NCBI RefSeq assembly: GCF_000005505.3
Contig: NC_016135.3
Coordinates: 5,225,501 to 5,289,500, forward strand
DNA length: 64,000 bases
Direction of reading: 5' to 3'
DNA from: Brachypodium distachyon
Taxonomy: Eukaryota > Streptophyta > Magnoliopsida > Poales > Poaceae
Shown here piece by piece: positions 35,301 to 46,199 of the stretch. The position numbers and the translations under genes were made by a program. Numbering within the stretch: position 1 is the first letter of the stretch; each line of letters begins with the position of its first letter. The notes beneath the pieces are model-generated. The model saw nothing but the letters and a program-made list of their open reading frames with translations, had not been told where the DNA came from and searched no databases.

Positions 35301-35655
35301 TTAATAATGCAGGTGAATCTGACGAAGAGTGAGGTTCGTCGATGTTCTTTGGGTCATGTGCTTGCATTCCAACATGCTCTCTTCTTTGGGAGTAGTAGTG
35401 GCCCATTTGCTCCACCCTTTTCCGCTGCCGTTTGTGAAATAATATTTTATTATCTTGAAACTCTATTTGTTATGCTAACCCAAGGGGTTACGCAAGTTTG
35501 TAAGTACAATTAAATTCTGGATGATGTGATGTAATAAAGTACTTTGACCTTTGTATCTTGGTATTTCATCTTGAAACTGTGTGTGCTAGTGAGCCGATCC
35601 AGCGACTAGCACAATAAGCACAGAGATTGAACCCCGTATGGGGGCGGTCGCTTCA
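32380..35655 (+). repeat. 3' LTR of Tekay element 2, 3.28 kb
   Basis: The LTR begins TGTAACATCCCAAATTTTC, the hallmark start of grass Tekay-type LTRs, and ends GGTCGCTTCA. It includes a GC-rich block (32860-33520) with a CCTATAAAGCCC TATA region at about 33089, so transcription would start near 33115. From 34079 it pairs with the truncated 5' LTR. Directly after its end the integrase of element 1 resumes, so element 2 was inserted into element 1. Confidence 0.9.
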
Positions 35656-36415
35656 ACATCATATGCCGATACGGCGTGCCGCGAGAGCTAACCGTGGACA
35701 ATGGCAAATAGTTTGACTGTGCGGAATTCATCAAATTCTGCGAATGCCTTGAGATCAAGCTGCACTTCGCATCCGTAGCTTACCCCAATAGCAATGGCGC
35801 ATGCGAAAGGGCGAATGGGCTAATCCTCCAAGGACTCCGCCGAAGGGTAGAGCACACGGTTAGCAAAGCAAGGGGAGCATGGGGAGATGAACCCGCTAGC
35901 GTGGTTTGGGGCATACGCACCTCCGTAAGCCGTTCCACGGGCCGAACACCATTTTCTTTGGTGTATGGTGCCGAAGTAGTTCTCCCCGCCGAGGTCGAGT
36001 TCCGCTCACCTCGGGTCGAAAGGCTCCAAGAAGCCACCCCAATTGCCTTCATCGAAAATGAAAGAGCATCACAAGACGGCGGTCGATCTTGTGGAAGAAG
36101 CTCGTGACAAAGCTCTCATGAGGCACACCGTCTACGAGCAAAACGCCGCACGCTTCTACAACACCAAGAGTGCGGGAACGAGCCTTCTCCCAAGGAGATC
36201 TCGTGCTGAAAAAGAATGTCGACCCAAAGCTCCAGCGCAAACTCGATCCTAAATGGGAAGGACCATACCGCATCGCCGCAGTATTGGAAAATGGTGCATA
36301 CCTCCTCAAGAACATGGAAGGGGAAAACCTTGTCCATGCCTGGAACGGCGACAAGCTCCGGTGTTTCTACGCCTTAGAAGGACCTTCAAGGGCAATCCTT
36401 GCCGCTCCCGAATGA
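35656..36415 (+). pseudogene. Integrase and pol C-terminus of gypsy element 1
   Basis: The sequence resumes with RYGVPRELTVDNGK, a TAG stop at 35708-35710 where Q is usual, then CAEFIKFCECLEIKLHF and further integrase core (NSNGACERAN, the catalytic Glu region). A frame at 35901-36107 carries RTPFSLVYGAEVVLPAE, and 36170-36415 carries the DPKLQRKLDPKWEGPYRI tail, with a frameshift between them. The type matches the Tat-like gag at 22507, so this is the other half of element 1. RT, RNase H and the integrase zinc finger are missing. Confidence 0.85.
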
Positions 36416-37037
36416 AGACTATCAGCGCGCAACCGGCCTTTTCCCTACGAAACGTCGAGGGATCGTAAGCGCCAACGAGGCCGCGTCTACATAAGGCTTG
36501 TAAGTGCCCATCGGGCCATACCTTAAGACAAGGATGCAAGGATCAATAAAACAAGTCTTTGACGAAAAATTAAGAGTGACACGAGACACTCACACGACTC
36601 ATCATCATAAAAAGAGCCGCTGCCCCTGTGCCGCTCACTGAGGAACACATAAAGGCCTCCGTTGGCCCAAGCATCCTCTAAAAATGTCCACGGACATAGG
36701 TCGCTACGAGCGACTTGTTCGTTGGTGGATCCTAGCGTGCCTCGAGGCCATCCGCCAAGTAGACCCAAGTCCCTCGAGGGCCGGAAGCTCCTTAAAACGC
36801 ATTTAAGGAGAACTGTAAATAAGCGAGTTATGCATGAGCATACTTACCTCGGAAAACCGTGCTACCCATATGCGAGACGTCGCGCACGGGCCTGCATGAT
36901 AGTAACCGAGCTAAGGCTCCATAATAATCGCGGGAAAGCATAGCTTCCTGAAGTCCGAAGAGGGAAAATTCCGCATGAAATTTCCCGAACGGCAGGTCGA
37001 ATTGTCCGGATCACTACCGGCATATTGAGAGCGACCC
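36416..37037 (+). other. 3' untranslated region of gypsy element 1
   Basis: This is non-coding sequence after the pol stop, with no LTR. The element's own 3' LTR (TGTCGGGGG type) is not reached before an inverted Tekay LTR begins at 37038. Confidence 0.6.
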
Positions 37038-37736
37038 TGAAGCGACCGCCCCCGTAAAAGGGTTCGATCTCTGTGCTTTAATGCTAGTCCCTGGATCGAC
37101 TCACTATCACACACAGTTTCAAGATGTAATATCATAGAACAAAGGTCTCAATATTACAACGTATCATCCAGAATTTAAAACATACTTACAACTCGCATAA
37201 CCTCACGGGTTAGCTGGAAATAAAACAACCGTTTAGCAGCGGAAAGTGAAAGATACAAGGGCACATCAACACCATGGTGAGAGCGTGTTGGAATGTAAGA
37301 CCGTAACCCAAATAAGCAGAACGTTCATCTTACTCGTCGTCGGAGCTTCCTGCATCATTAAACGATGCAGCCACTAGGGTCAATACTTTTGGAGCAAGAA
37401 TTTTCTCAAAATAAAATATTTAAAAATACATTTGCCTATAAAATGGCTTTTAGGGCCCTTAGGCTGTCGAATCAAATTATTTTTTTCAAAATACTTTCAA
37501 AAGCCAATTTATGGGATAGCTCTATATATGCATTAAATCCCTTTTTACCACAATACCCTCATGGGTTAAAATGCAAATACTCAAGAGCAAGATCAAAGCC
37601 CAAAATCAAATAAAGGCATCAGTGCAAAAGGGTTTTCTGGGCAAATTTTAGGGTTTTGAAAGTGATCAAATGCAAGGTGACATGATGCTTATGATATGCA
37701 ATGCATAAGAAGGGTTTTGAAAATTGGGATGTTACA
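37038..37736 (-). repeat. Inverted Tekay 3' LTR with large internal deletion
   Basis: The plus strand starts TGAAGCGACC and ends GGGATGTTACA, the exact inverse of the Tekay LTR ends. It is only 699 bp because about 2.6 kb of the LTR middle is missing at about 37370-37380. It is followed on its right by the inverse of the polypurine tract and the end of pol. Confidence 0.87.
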
Positions 37737-37882
37737 GAACTAACCCCCTTAAGATGAATCTCGTCCTCGAGATTCCTGTTGGTTAGCAAAAAGGTGTGGG
37801 TGGTCTTCTCGAAGATCATCTTCGCGTTCCCACATAGCTTCTTATTCAGTGTGGTGATTCCATTGAACGTTGCAGAACCTGA
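37737..37882 (-). pseudogene. Chromodomain tail of an inverted Tekay element
   Basis: Read on the minus strand this matches the last 140 bp of Tekay pol (32240-32379), including the codons for the WEREDDLREDHPHL region and the polypurine tract. The match stops abruptly at about 37882, where plus-oriented Tekay LTR sequence begins. Confidence 0.83.
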
Positions 37883-38893
37883 TGGACGTCTCTCCCGTGG
37901 ATTCGGGGAGCGCCTACGTTGCAAATATGGAATGCCACCTGGGGTAACCGAGACTGGACTAGTTTCCTATTTAGAAGCTTCCAGTACAATCACAATGCTA
38001 TATGGGCTCTGGCGAGACAAGAGTAAGTTGTATGAACCTAGACCCGAGGAATTGTACTGAGGTAGCCGTGTAGGGGGAGCGTGATTCTCTCGTGGTCTAG
38101 GGAATTACCTCTGAAAATCTCGTAATCGATGCCGTTGCTACTCTACCCTGAGGACAGCAAGGGATTAACACGTCGGTTTCTTGTGGGGAATGTGTACAAA
38201 CTCTCGAGAGCATCAAAACTAAGTACTTAGCCGTGTCCCCGGCAACGGACAATTTGAGCAACTAGATGTGGAGCTGTAAGGAAAGTCTCACTCATTCCAA
38301 TTTCTTAAATAAAATGAATGGTTTGAACAGGGTAGGAGCACTTAAAGAATCCACTTCAATGTACTCTAGGTTAATAGGAGCATGGGTGTGTCTACCCCGT
38401 GTCCATTAGTTAACATTATTATAACATTCCTTTGTAGTAGGATAATTTATGTTCTGCTTCCACGCAAACAGCCTGAACTCTACCTTGCCAAATACTGCAT
38501 ATGCTTGGTAGGTTCTGATATAACTCCTAGTGAATCTTGCCAATACATTCAATGTATCGGCTGCATCGTTTAATGATGCAGGAAGCTCCGACGACGAGTA
38601 AGATGTACGTTCTGTTTGTTGGGTTACGGGCTTACATTCCAACACGCTCTCACCGTGGTGTTGATGTGCCCTTGTATCTTTCGTTTTCCGCTGCTAAACA
38701 AATGTTTTATTTCCAGCTAACCCGTAAGGTTATGCGAGTTGTAAGTACCCTTTTATATTCTGGATGATACGTTGTAATATTGAGACCTTTGTTCTATGAT
38801 ATTACATCTTGAAACTGTGTGTGCTAGTGAGTCGATCCAGGGACTAGCACTAAAGCACAGAGATCGAACCCTTTTACGGGGGCGGTCGCTTCA
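37883..38893 (+). repeat. 5' LTR fragment of Tekay element 3
   Basis: From GGACGTCTCTCCCGTGGATTC to GGTCGCTTCA this matches the last kilobase of the Tekay LTR (34660-35655), more divergent than the two LTRs of element 2 are from each other. It is truncated on the left at the head-to-head junction. Confidence 0.85.
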
Positions 38894-38895
38894 GA

Positions 38896-38907
38896 TGGTA
38901 TCAGAGC
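38896..38907 (+). other. Primer-binding site (initiator tRNA-Met) of element 3
   Basis: TGGTATCAGAGC is an exact initiator tRNA-Met complement two bases after the LTR end. Confidence 0.88.
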
Positions 38908-39367
38908 ATTGTGTTGCCTATAGGAACGTGACCCTAGTTTGGATTAGGATAAGACTAAACCATGAGACCAAACCTTAGGATAAATTCTTATCCCTATCTG
39001 ATCTTTATAAGTATTTTACTCCTTATCCCTATTCTTCTAAATCATTGCATTTATATCTTACATATGCATGACATGTTTGTTGATTTATTTTACATATACA
39101 CCCAATACTATGCTATACCACATATGCATGTTTATTTTATTATACCGCAGATGCATATTTATTTTATTATACCAACCATCACTATAATCATGTTGTCATG
39201 TTGTGCACATATCATCATGCATCCAATTTTGTCATTGCAATTCCACTTTTAATTATAATTCTTGTCTTTTATCCACCCTTCTACCTTTATCCTTTTATTC
39301 TACTTACACCCGACCATTTGATCATGTCACTGATACTTACTTACCTTTCCTTCTTTGTTTTCTATAG

Positions 39368-40246
39368 ATGGAAATCCCACCACCACCCTTTGGCAACGTA
39401 CCGCCATTTACCCGCGTCTACTACCCCTCCACCGACGACGAGCAGTTGTTCAGTGCCCCTTTGGCGGCACTGTGTGCGTTCCTCGACCTGCCACCTCCCA
39501 GTTTCAGAGGCCGAGTCGAGCCCGCCGTGCCAGAAGGATGGCAGCCACGGTGGGAGATTGAGGCAAAGATCCGCGGGCGTGAGATTGCGCCAGCGACACC
39601 GGATATCACTTTCATCGCCCGCTACCCCACCTTCTAGCAGGGCCTTCAGTTCGCCATGCAGTGTGCCTTCGCGCAGGTGTGCCGAGACTATCAGCATGAG
39701 TTTCCCGAGGACTCCCCCTTCCGTCTCTTTGGAAGGCGGAACCACACGTGCCAGGCCGTGCCAGCAGCCGACGACCAGGAGGTGTCCGAGGTGGCCGCCC
39801 AGTTTGAGAGCATGGAGAAGAACACCGAGAATCTGGAGACCTGCCTCGGTGAGGAAATGACCAGGGCCGACCTAGCCGAGGAACAGGCCGGTAATCTACT
39901 GGGGGAGAATGTCCAGCTACAGGAGGACAAGATCGTGTTGGAGAACGCTGTCCTCAACATGGGAGGAGCCATAGAGCAGCTGATTCATGAGAGGGACCAA
40001 GCCCGTTACTACTGCAAGCAGTTTAAGGCTTTCATCGAAGCCGCAACCGCCGCCGCAGCCGCACCAGCTGCCGCACCGGCACCTGTTCAGACCCCACCTC
40101 CACCGCAGGATCAGGAGGTGGAACCTCAGGAGGGAGTGCCAACCGAGGAGGAACCCCAGGAGGTCCACGAGATGGACACACCTGCCACCCGCACCCGTTC
40201 CAAGGCGAGGAACTTAGGGAATGCCAACTTCCTTTCACTTCCTTAG
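39368..40246 (+). pseudogene. Extra ORF upstream of gag in Tekay element 3
   Basis: This is the second copy of the element 2 extra ORF, 292 codons plus stop, starting MEIPPPPFGNVPPFTRVYYP. It is interrupted by one TAG at 39635-39637 (Lys codon in the other copy), a different position from the two stops in element 2. The coiled coil (EEMTRADLAEEQAGNLLGEN) is uninterrupted and the tail extends to a basic RTRSKARNLGN end that the first copy has lost. Together the two copies define the full protein. No named domain is recognised. Confidence 0.82.
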
Positions 40247-40576
40247 TTCCAGCTTAGAGCCCGCCAGACTATTTTTTATAATATATTCGTTATCGTGTTA
40301 GTCATTGACCATGCCGTCGTTGTGGTATGGCAATGTAGATCCGTGTTTTTACTTGCAACTCTTTACTTGTGTCTTAGGCTGTTATGCCTTGTGAACTATT
40401 TGTTTTGGATGTTAAAATCCTAGTGAATGTTTTTGCTTGCATTATAGTTGACTTGTTCATGATTGAATTGTCATGCTTGTGTTATAATTGTGTTTGAACT
40501 GTTGATTTGCCTGTGTTGTGGGGCTTAGTTTTCCCTTAGACCCTGTCTATCTATTTCTCATCTATGCTATCCTAAA

Positions 40577-40692
40577 AAGAGTCCCCAACAACAATAGCCA
40601 TGCCATCAACAACAGTGACAACCATGAGGGAGAGAACGACAATGCAGTGACCGTGCAGACTCTGTCGGCAGCTCAGACTCAACTTTTCCAAA
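40577..40692 (+). pseudogene. Start of gag of Tekay element 3, cut off
   Basis: The frame around TVQTLSAAQTQLF corresponds to TIQQLLAAQTQFF of element 2 gag. The initiator ATG is not conserved. Similarity stops at 40692, just before TGCCCTCGCTGC, taken here as the end of an inverted LTR. Confidence 0.75.
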
Positions 40693-40759
40693 TGCCCTCG
40701 CTGCTTGGGGAAAAACTGCCTGAAGGACGCAGTAGGGACGCTGTGGTAGGCCGGAGCGA

Positions 40760-41200
40760 ACGGCGAACGCCAGCACCGGTGCCATCACAACGTCCTCGCA
40801 ACGACCCTCGCCTCAGAAGGCGCCCTTCGGAGGGGTGCGGCAGGGACACTACGGCAGCGCACCCGTCGGTGCTGAGCGCTGATGGCATGCACTACCATAG
40901 TGTCTCCGCGGCAGCCCTCGCTCCTTGCGGAGATACCCTTTAGAGGGGTGCGACGGGAGCACTATGGCAGTGCACCCGTCAGCGCCGAGCGCTGATGGAG
41001 TGCACCACCACAATGTTTCCGCGGCAGCCCTCGCCCCGGAACCACTCGCTAGAGGAGGCGTGGCATGGACACGGCGGCAGTGCACCCGTCGGTGCTGAGC
41101 GCGGATGGCATGCACTTCCACCGTGTCTCTGCGACGCCCCTCGGGGTGGGATCGGTGGGGTGATGCGGCAAGGGCGTGATGGCAGTGCACCCCTTTTATA
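40760..41200. repeat. Degenerate tandem repeat, about 110-bp unit
   Basis: The word GCACCCGTC(G/A)G(T/C)G(C/T)(T/C)GAGCGC(T/G)GATGG recurs at about 40860, 40974 and 41083, each followed by a GTGTCTCCGCGGCAGCCCTCGC-like segment. A weaker unit precedes them. The copies are well diverged. Confidence 0.75.
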
Positions 41201-41624
41201 GGCGCAGGGGAGGGTTTGCCACCATGCGCGACGGATCAGCGCAGCACCCGTGGCACCCCACCCCTTGGAGTGCGGTACAGTCTTCGCCACCCCCGCATGC
41301 CAAGTTGCTGTGGCACACGTGGCGGCTTCCTCCTGAGTCATGGGACTCGGAGTACGGTGAGTCTCTCGTGGTGCGGTCACTCCACACCACCAGGCACCGC
41401 TAAGCGCCACGGCCCGTGGACGGTCCACAAGCATTACAGTGCGCAAGATTCCGCCTTTGCCCTGCACGTTAGATTCTTACCAAACCCGAGGCCTGCAAAT
41501 TTTTTTGAAATTCACGAAAACACAGAGCAGTGTGGATAACCTCCTGCCTCCCAGCCCCCGGGCACAGAAGGGTCGATGCCAAACTTGGATGTGAGCACTT
41601 TATTTCCTCGACGCAGCGACTGCG

Positions 41625-41741
41625 TGATGCAGCTTGCGGGAAGCCCGGCAACTGCATGTCCTGTGATGCACGTTGCGGGAAGCCCGGCAACTGCATGTCC
41701 TGTGATGCACGTTGCGGGAAGCCCGGCAACTGCATGTGCTG
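41625..41741. repeat. 39-bp tandem repeat, three copies
   Basis: Units start at 41625, 41664 and 41703. Each reads TGATGCA(G/C)(C/G)TTGCGGGAAG and on. The copies are nearly identical, so the array is young compared with the 110-bp array. Confidence 0.92.
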
Positions 41742-42015
41742 TGCCGGAGCGATCCGGCAACAGGTTTTTGTTTTCGAGGCTCCGGCAGCCCCCTGCTCAC
41801 AATCAAGTATGGAAAGACACTTCTGTGCACCTAAAGCAGGAGACAGAAGGAGGGGGGACACGCAAATAAATGATGCAGACTTAAAATTCAGGGAAAAGCA
41901 CTTATCTTTATTCACAATAACTAGTGGTTTACACACGGGGGTTGCCCGGCTACACTAGCTCGAGAGGTATGCATAAGCGGCATCACCTGAGGGCCGAGCT
42001 CCGCCGCTTCACGGG

Positions 42016-43250
42016 TAGAACTTGCGCAAGTGCCCAATATTCCATCTATTTTGCACCGGCAAGCCATCTTCGGTTTCCAGCCGGACAGCCCCCGGTCTGG
42101 TCACCTGTACTACCCGGAAGGGGCCCTCCCATTTCGGAGTCAACTTGTTCCCGGCCTTCGTTCCTTGTATCCGGCGCAGGACAAGGTCTCAGTTCTCGAG
42201 CCCCCGGGGACGGACTCGTCTATCGTGATAACGACGGAGTTCCTGCTGGTAGCGCACGGCTCGCACAGCAGCTCGGCATCGAAGCTCTTCGATGAAGTTC
42301 AGATCGTCAACCCTCTGCTCCTGTTGGCTGGAGTTGCCGTACGCGCGTACTCGGGGAGATCCGTGCTTGAGCTCGAGGGGCAGCACCGGTTCTGCCCCGT
42401 AGACAAGGGCGAAAGGGGTTTCGCCTATTGCCTGACTGGGTGTGGTCCTGATTGACCACAGCACGGGCTGTAGTTCTTCGACCCAGTGTTTCCCATGGCC
42501 TTTGAGCTTGTCAAAGGTTCTCGTCTTGAGCCCCCGCAGCACTTCTACGTTGGCTCGCTCCGCCTGCCCGTTACTCCTTGGGTGAGCAATGGACGTGAAG
42601 TGTATCTTGGTGCCCATACCCTCATAGTAGGCCTGGAACACCGCACTCGTGAATTGCGTGCCGTTGTCGGTGATGATGCCGTTAGGCACACCAAACGGGC
42701 ACACAATGTTCTTGAAGAACTTGATGGCCACCTGCGCGGTCACCTTCTGCACTGGTTCTACTTCCACCCACTTGGAGAACTTGTCGATGGCCACGAACAA
42801 ATACTCGTAGCCACCGACTGCTCTCGGCAGCTTGCCGACGATGTCCAGCCCCCAGACCGCGAATGGCCATGAGGACGGGCTGACATGCAGGGCCTGCGCC
42901 GGCTGGTTGCTCTTCTTCGAGTCGAACTGGCACGCTTCGCACGTCTTCACCAGCTACTCGTCATCGGCCAGGGCCGTGGGCCAGTAAAAACCATGCCGAA
43001 ACGCCTTGCCGGCCAGCGCCCGAGAGGCCACATGGTGGGAGCATGTGCCTCGATGTATATCCCCCAGCAGGGCGCGTCCTTCGTCTTGCGGCACGCAGAT
43101 GAGCTTGACTCCATTGGCACGCCTGCGGTAGAGGTTCCCATCCACCACAGTGTACATTTTGGCTTGCCGCGCCACTCGCTCCGCGGCGACGTCGTCTTCC
43201 GGGAGAGCCTCCCCCTTAAGGTAGCGGGCGATTTCCACCGCCCAGGGAGG
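42016..43250 (-). pseudogene. Integrase of minus-strand Tat element
   Basis: On the minus strand: an HHCC-type zinc region (HRGTCSHHVASRALAGKAF then CEACQ) broken by a stop at 42951-42953, then the core with GLDIVGKLP, TDNGTQFTS and NGQAERANVEVL supplying D, D and E, then KWEGPFRVV and a YP-stop end at about 42016. The core has no other stop until about 42189, where a TGA follows RPRGLEN. No chromodomain is present, consistent with the Tat lineage. Confidence 0.9.
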
Positions 43251-43379
43251 GGTCTCCCTGCCAACGGATGCCGCTATATCAGCGGGGACCCCTGCTGTTG
43301 CGGGATTTCCTTCGGTTGCCGGAAGGGCTTCCCCGGCAACCGGCTTGGGGGCGACTGAAGGAGCCGCTTGCTTGTGGCA

Positions 43380-43830
43380 GAACACCCCCGCCGGGGGCTT
43401 CCGGCGCACTGCTGCCATCTTGGACAACTCGTCAGCCGCGAAGTTGTCCTTCCGCTTGACGTGCTCGAATCGCAAACCCTTGAACTTGCGTTCTAGCTTG
43501 CGGACTACCTCCACGTACGGTGCCATCTGCAGGTAGTCGTAGTCCTTGTTAACCTGGTTGATCACGAGCTGGGAGTCCCCGTGAACAACCAGGCGCTTGA
43601 TGTCGAGGGCGATTGCTGCCCGCAACCCGGCGAGCAAACCCTCGTACTCCGCCATGTTGTTGGTGGAGTTTGGGAAATCGAGTTGGACAGCGAACCTCAG
43701 TTGGTCCCCCATCGGTGACTCGATGACGACCCCGGTGCCAGCTCCCTGGAGACTGAATGCGCCGTCGAAGTAGAGGACCCAGTGGTCTCTTGCTCCTCCT
43801 CCTCTACGCTCGTTGACATCCACTCTACGA
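43380..43830 (-). pseudogene. Archaeal-type RNase H of minus-strand Tat element
   Basis: The frame reads HWVLYFDGAFSLQGAGTGVV, NNMAEYEGLLAGLRAA, HGDSQLVINQ and KDNFAADELSK, the four acidic-residue segments of a type I RNase H of the archaeal/plant form. It lies between the retroviral-type RNase H and the integrase and is fused to both. A second RNase H at this place is a known hallmark of the Tat lineage. Confidence 0.88.
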
Positions 43831-44510
43831 CGAAGTCCGCCAGGGGCACACTCTTGATGCTCTTGGAGTTGGTGAAGTGCAGATCAAACTCGGACAGCTC
43901 CATCCTCCACTCGGCCACCCTTCCGGTGGCTTCACGGTTGGTGAGGGATCGCTCAAGGCAGAACCCCGACACCACCGTGACGTGGTGCGCCTGAAAGTAG
44001 TGGCGCAGCTTGCGAGACGCGAGCAGAATCCCCAGAACGAGCTTCTGTACCTGCGGGTACCTCGTATGGGCGTCGCGCAGCACTGCGCTGACGAAGTACA
44101 CTGGGCGCTGCACGAGCCTCTTGCACGGTGCCAAAGTTGCCGGCTCGGGGGTGGTCCCCGAGCCCGAGGCGGTTGCCGGGGGCCGTTCAGCCCCCTGCCC
44201 CGCAGCCTCAGTCCCCGGAACGTCTTTCTCTCTCTCAGCCACCAGCACCGAGCTAACCACCTGGTCAGTCGCTACTAGGTAGAGTAGCAGCGGCTCGCCC
44301 AGCTTGGGGGCGACGAGGACGGGCGGCGACTTCAGGTACTATTTCAGATCCTGGAACGCCGCCTCGGTCTCAGGGGTCCACTCTATCGGGGCCTTCTTCT
44401 TCATCACCTTGAAGAAACGCAAGGCGCGTTCACCCAGCCTCTAGATGAAGCGACCCAGCGCGGCAACGCAACCATTGAGGCGCTGAACATCCTTCACCTT
44501 GCGGGGGAGC
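43831..44510 (-). pseudogene. RT connection and retroviral-type RNase H of minus-strand Tat element
   Basis: Minus-strand frames read VVSSVLVAERE, RPVYFVSAVLRDAHTRYP and LRHYFQAHHVTVVSG, matching the degenerate RNase H that follows RT in gypsy elements. A frameshift at about 44510 separates it from RT, and stops occur at about 44279 and 44340. Confidence 0.8.
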
Positions 44511-45266
44511 CTCCATCTTCTCGATAGCTTCTATCTTCCATGGGTTGGCTTGTATCCCCCTATGCGAAACCAAGAAACCCAGAAGCTGGCCCAAGTCCAC
44601 ACCAAAGGTGCACTTCTCAGGGTTCAGCTTGAGTTTGATCCTGCGGAGGTTATCAAACGTTTCCCGCAGTTCATCAATCAGCGAGTCCCCGCGCTTCAAT
44701 TTGATGATGATGTGGTCCATGTAGGCCTCCACGTTTCGGCCTAGCTGGGGTCACAAACATTCGCCCAATGCGTGCTGGAATGTTGAGCCCGCGTTCTTCA
44801 ACCCGAAAGGCATGCACGTGTAACAGTAGCAGCCAACCGGGGTGATGAACGCCGTTTTCTCCTCGTCTTCGACCGCCATCTTAATTTGATGGTAGCCGGA
44901 TAAAGCATCTAGAAAGCTCAGCAAGTCACAGCCAGCGGTGGAATCAACTATTTGATCGATACGGGGTACAGGGAAAGGATCCTTGGGACATGCACGGTTT
45001 AGATCGATAAAATCTACACACATGCGAAGCTTATTTCCTGCTTTGGGCACTACTACAGGGTTAGCTAACCAAGTGGGATACAGAACTTTCCTGATAGCCC
45101 CGGCAGCCTTGAGCTTGTCCACCTCTTGCTTGATGAAATCTTTGCGCTCCTGCGCTTGCCGTCGGATCTTCTGCTTGACGGGGCGGGCGTCCGGGCGCAC
45201 CGCGAGTCGATGCTCAATCACCTCCCTAGGAACTCCGGGAAGGTCCGTCGGCTCCCAAGCGAACAC
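44511..45266 (-). pseudogene. Reverse transcriptase of minus-strand Tat element
   Basis: The frame includes YPTWLANPVVVPK, RMCVDFIDLNRACPKDPFP, FLDALSGYHQIKM, MPFGLKNAGSTFQ and the catalytic box. That box reads AYMDHIII (about 44715-44730): the second of the paired aspartates is histidine, which would abolish polymerase activity. One in-frame stop (44751-44753) precedes it. Confidence 0.9.
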
Positions 45267-45299
45267 GTCGGCATTCTCCCGAAGGAAAGTGACGAGGGC

Positions 45300-46080
45300 G
45301 CTTTCCTATTCGGCAGTAAGGTTCGCACCGACAGTGACGGTGCGCTCCTTGTTGCCGGCTTGGAGGGGCAGCCTCTTCACCTTGGTGGCCTCCTCCCGGA
45401 GCTTCTGGCCCTTGCCGAGCCTAAACTTCCCCCGGCAAGCTCTTGCGGGGCAGCGCGGGCTTTCTTCGTTGTCGGGCCGTCGCCCGGCGAGCCTTCGTCT
45501 CCGGGAACGTCTTCGTCCCCGGCGGCGGCTGCGGCGGCAGCCCTGACGACCTCGCCAACGCACCAGGCCACGTCCTTGAGGTCGCACCTGATGGAGAGGA
45601 CTCCGTACACGGACGGCATCTTCATCATGCCGTAGGCGCAATGCGTAGCCGCCATGAACTTGATCAGCGCCGGCCGACCAAGGATCCCGTTGTAGGGCAA
45701 CGGGGTGTGCGCCACGTCGAACACTACGTGCTCGGTCCTGAACGCTTCCCGGGACCCGAAGGTCACAGGCAGCGTGATGCGCCCCAAGGGGCGCATGATC
45801 CCGGGGTTTACTACCCGGAACGGCTCGGTGGGCTTCAGTTGTTCCACCGGCAGCTGTAGTTTCTCCACCAACCTGGCGGACAGGAGGTTTAGCCCCGCTC
45901 CGTTGCCCACCAGTACTTTGGTCACCATCATGTTGCTGATGATCAGCGATACCACGAAGGGTATGACCCCCGAACCCAGCTGCCACGCTGGGTGATCGTC
46001 CGCATTGAAGGTGATCGGCACGTGCGACCACCTCAGCGACTGCTGCGGCTCCGCATCCGGCAACAGCGCGCACACGTCGC
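45300..46080 (-). pseudogene. Protease region of minus-strand Tat element
   Basis: The frame contains TKVLVGNGAGLNLLSARL. Related elements read VDGGAG here, so the catalytic aspartate position is glycine in this copy. GRPALIKFMAATHCAYG follows, typical of Tat elements. The frame ends at about 45377, before RT starts in another frame. Confidence 0.85.
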
Positions 46081-46199
46081 GGGTGCAGCGCTTTACCGCG
46101 GCATGAGATGGGACAGCATAAGCTCCCCCATGGATGCAGGTGATGCCGCGAGGCTCCTGGAAGCCCGGCTCGTCGCCGCCAGTGCAGTCGGACTCGCGC

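Larger units (their letters stand above)
40693..41787 (-). repeat. Putative 3' LTR of minus-strand Tat element (type A)
   Basis: On the minus strand this begins TGCCGGAGCC, after a purine-rich GAGCAGGGGGC, and ends CGAGGGCA, so the ends form the TGCC/GGCA pair. A CCTATAAAAGG TATA box lies at about 41196 on the minus strand. It contains two internal tandem arrays. It bears no similarity to the LTR at the other end of the same coding region. Boundaries are inferred from motifs only. Confidence 0.5.

Noticed and set aside
41625..41741. Possible CRISPR-like repeat array
   Set aside because: The three 39-bp units are directly adjacent without spacers, in a plant LTR. This is an ordinary tandem repeat.
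45306..46073. 255-codon minus-strand frame overlapping the protease
   Set aside because: It is an alternate reading of the GC-rich protease region; the overlapping frame with the protease motif is the real one.
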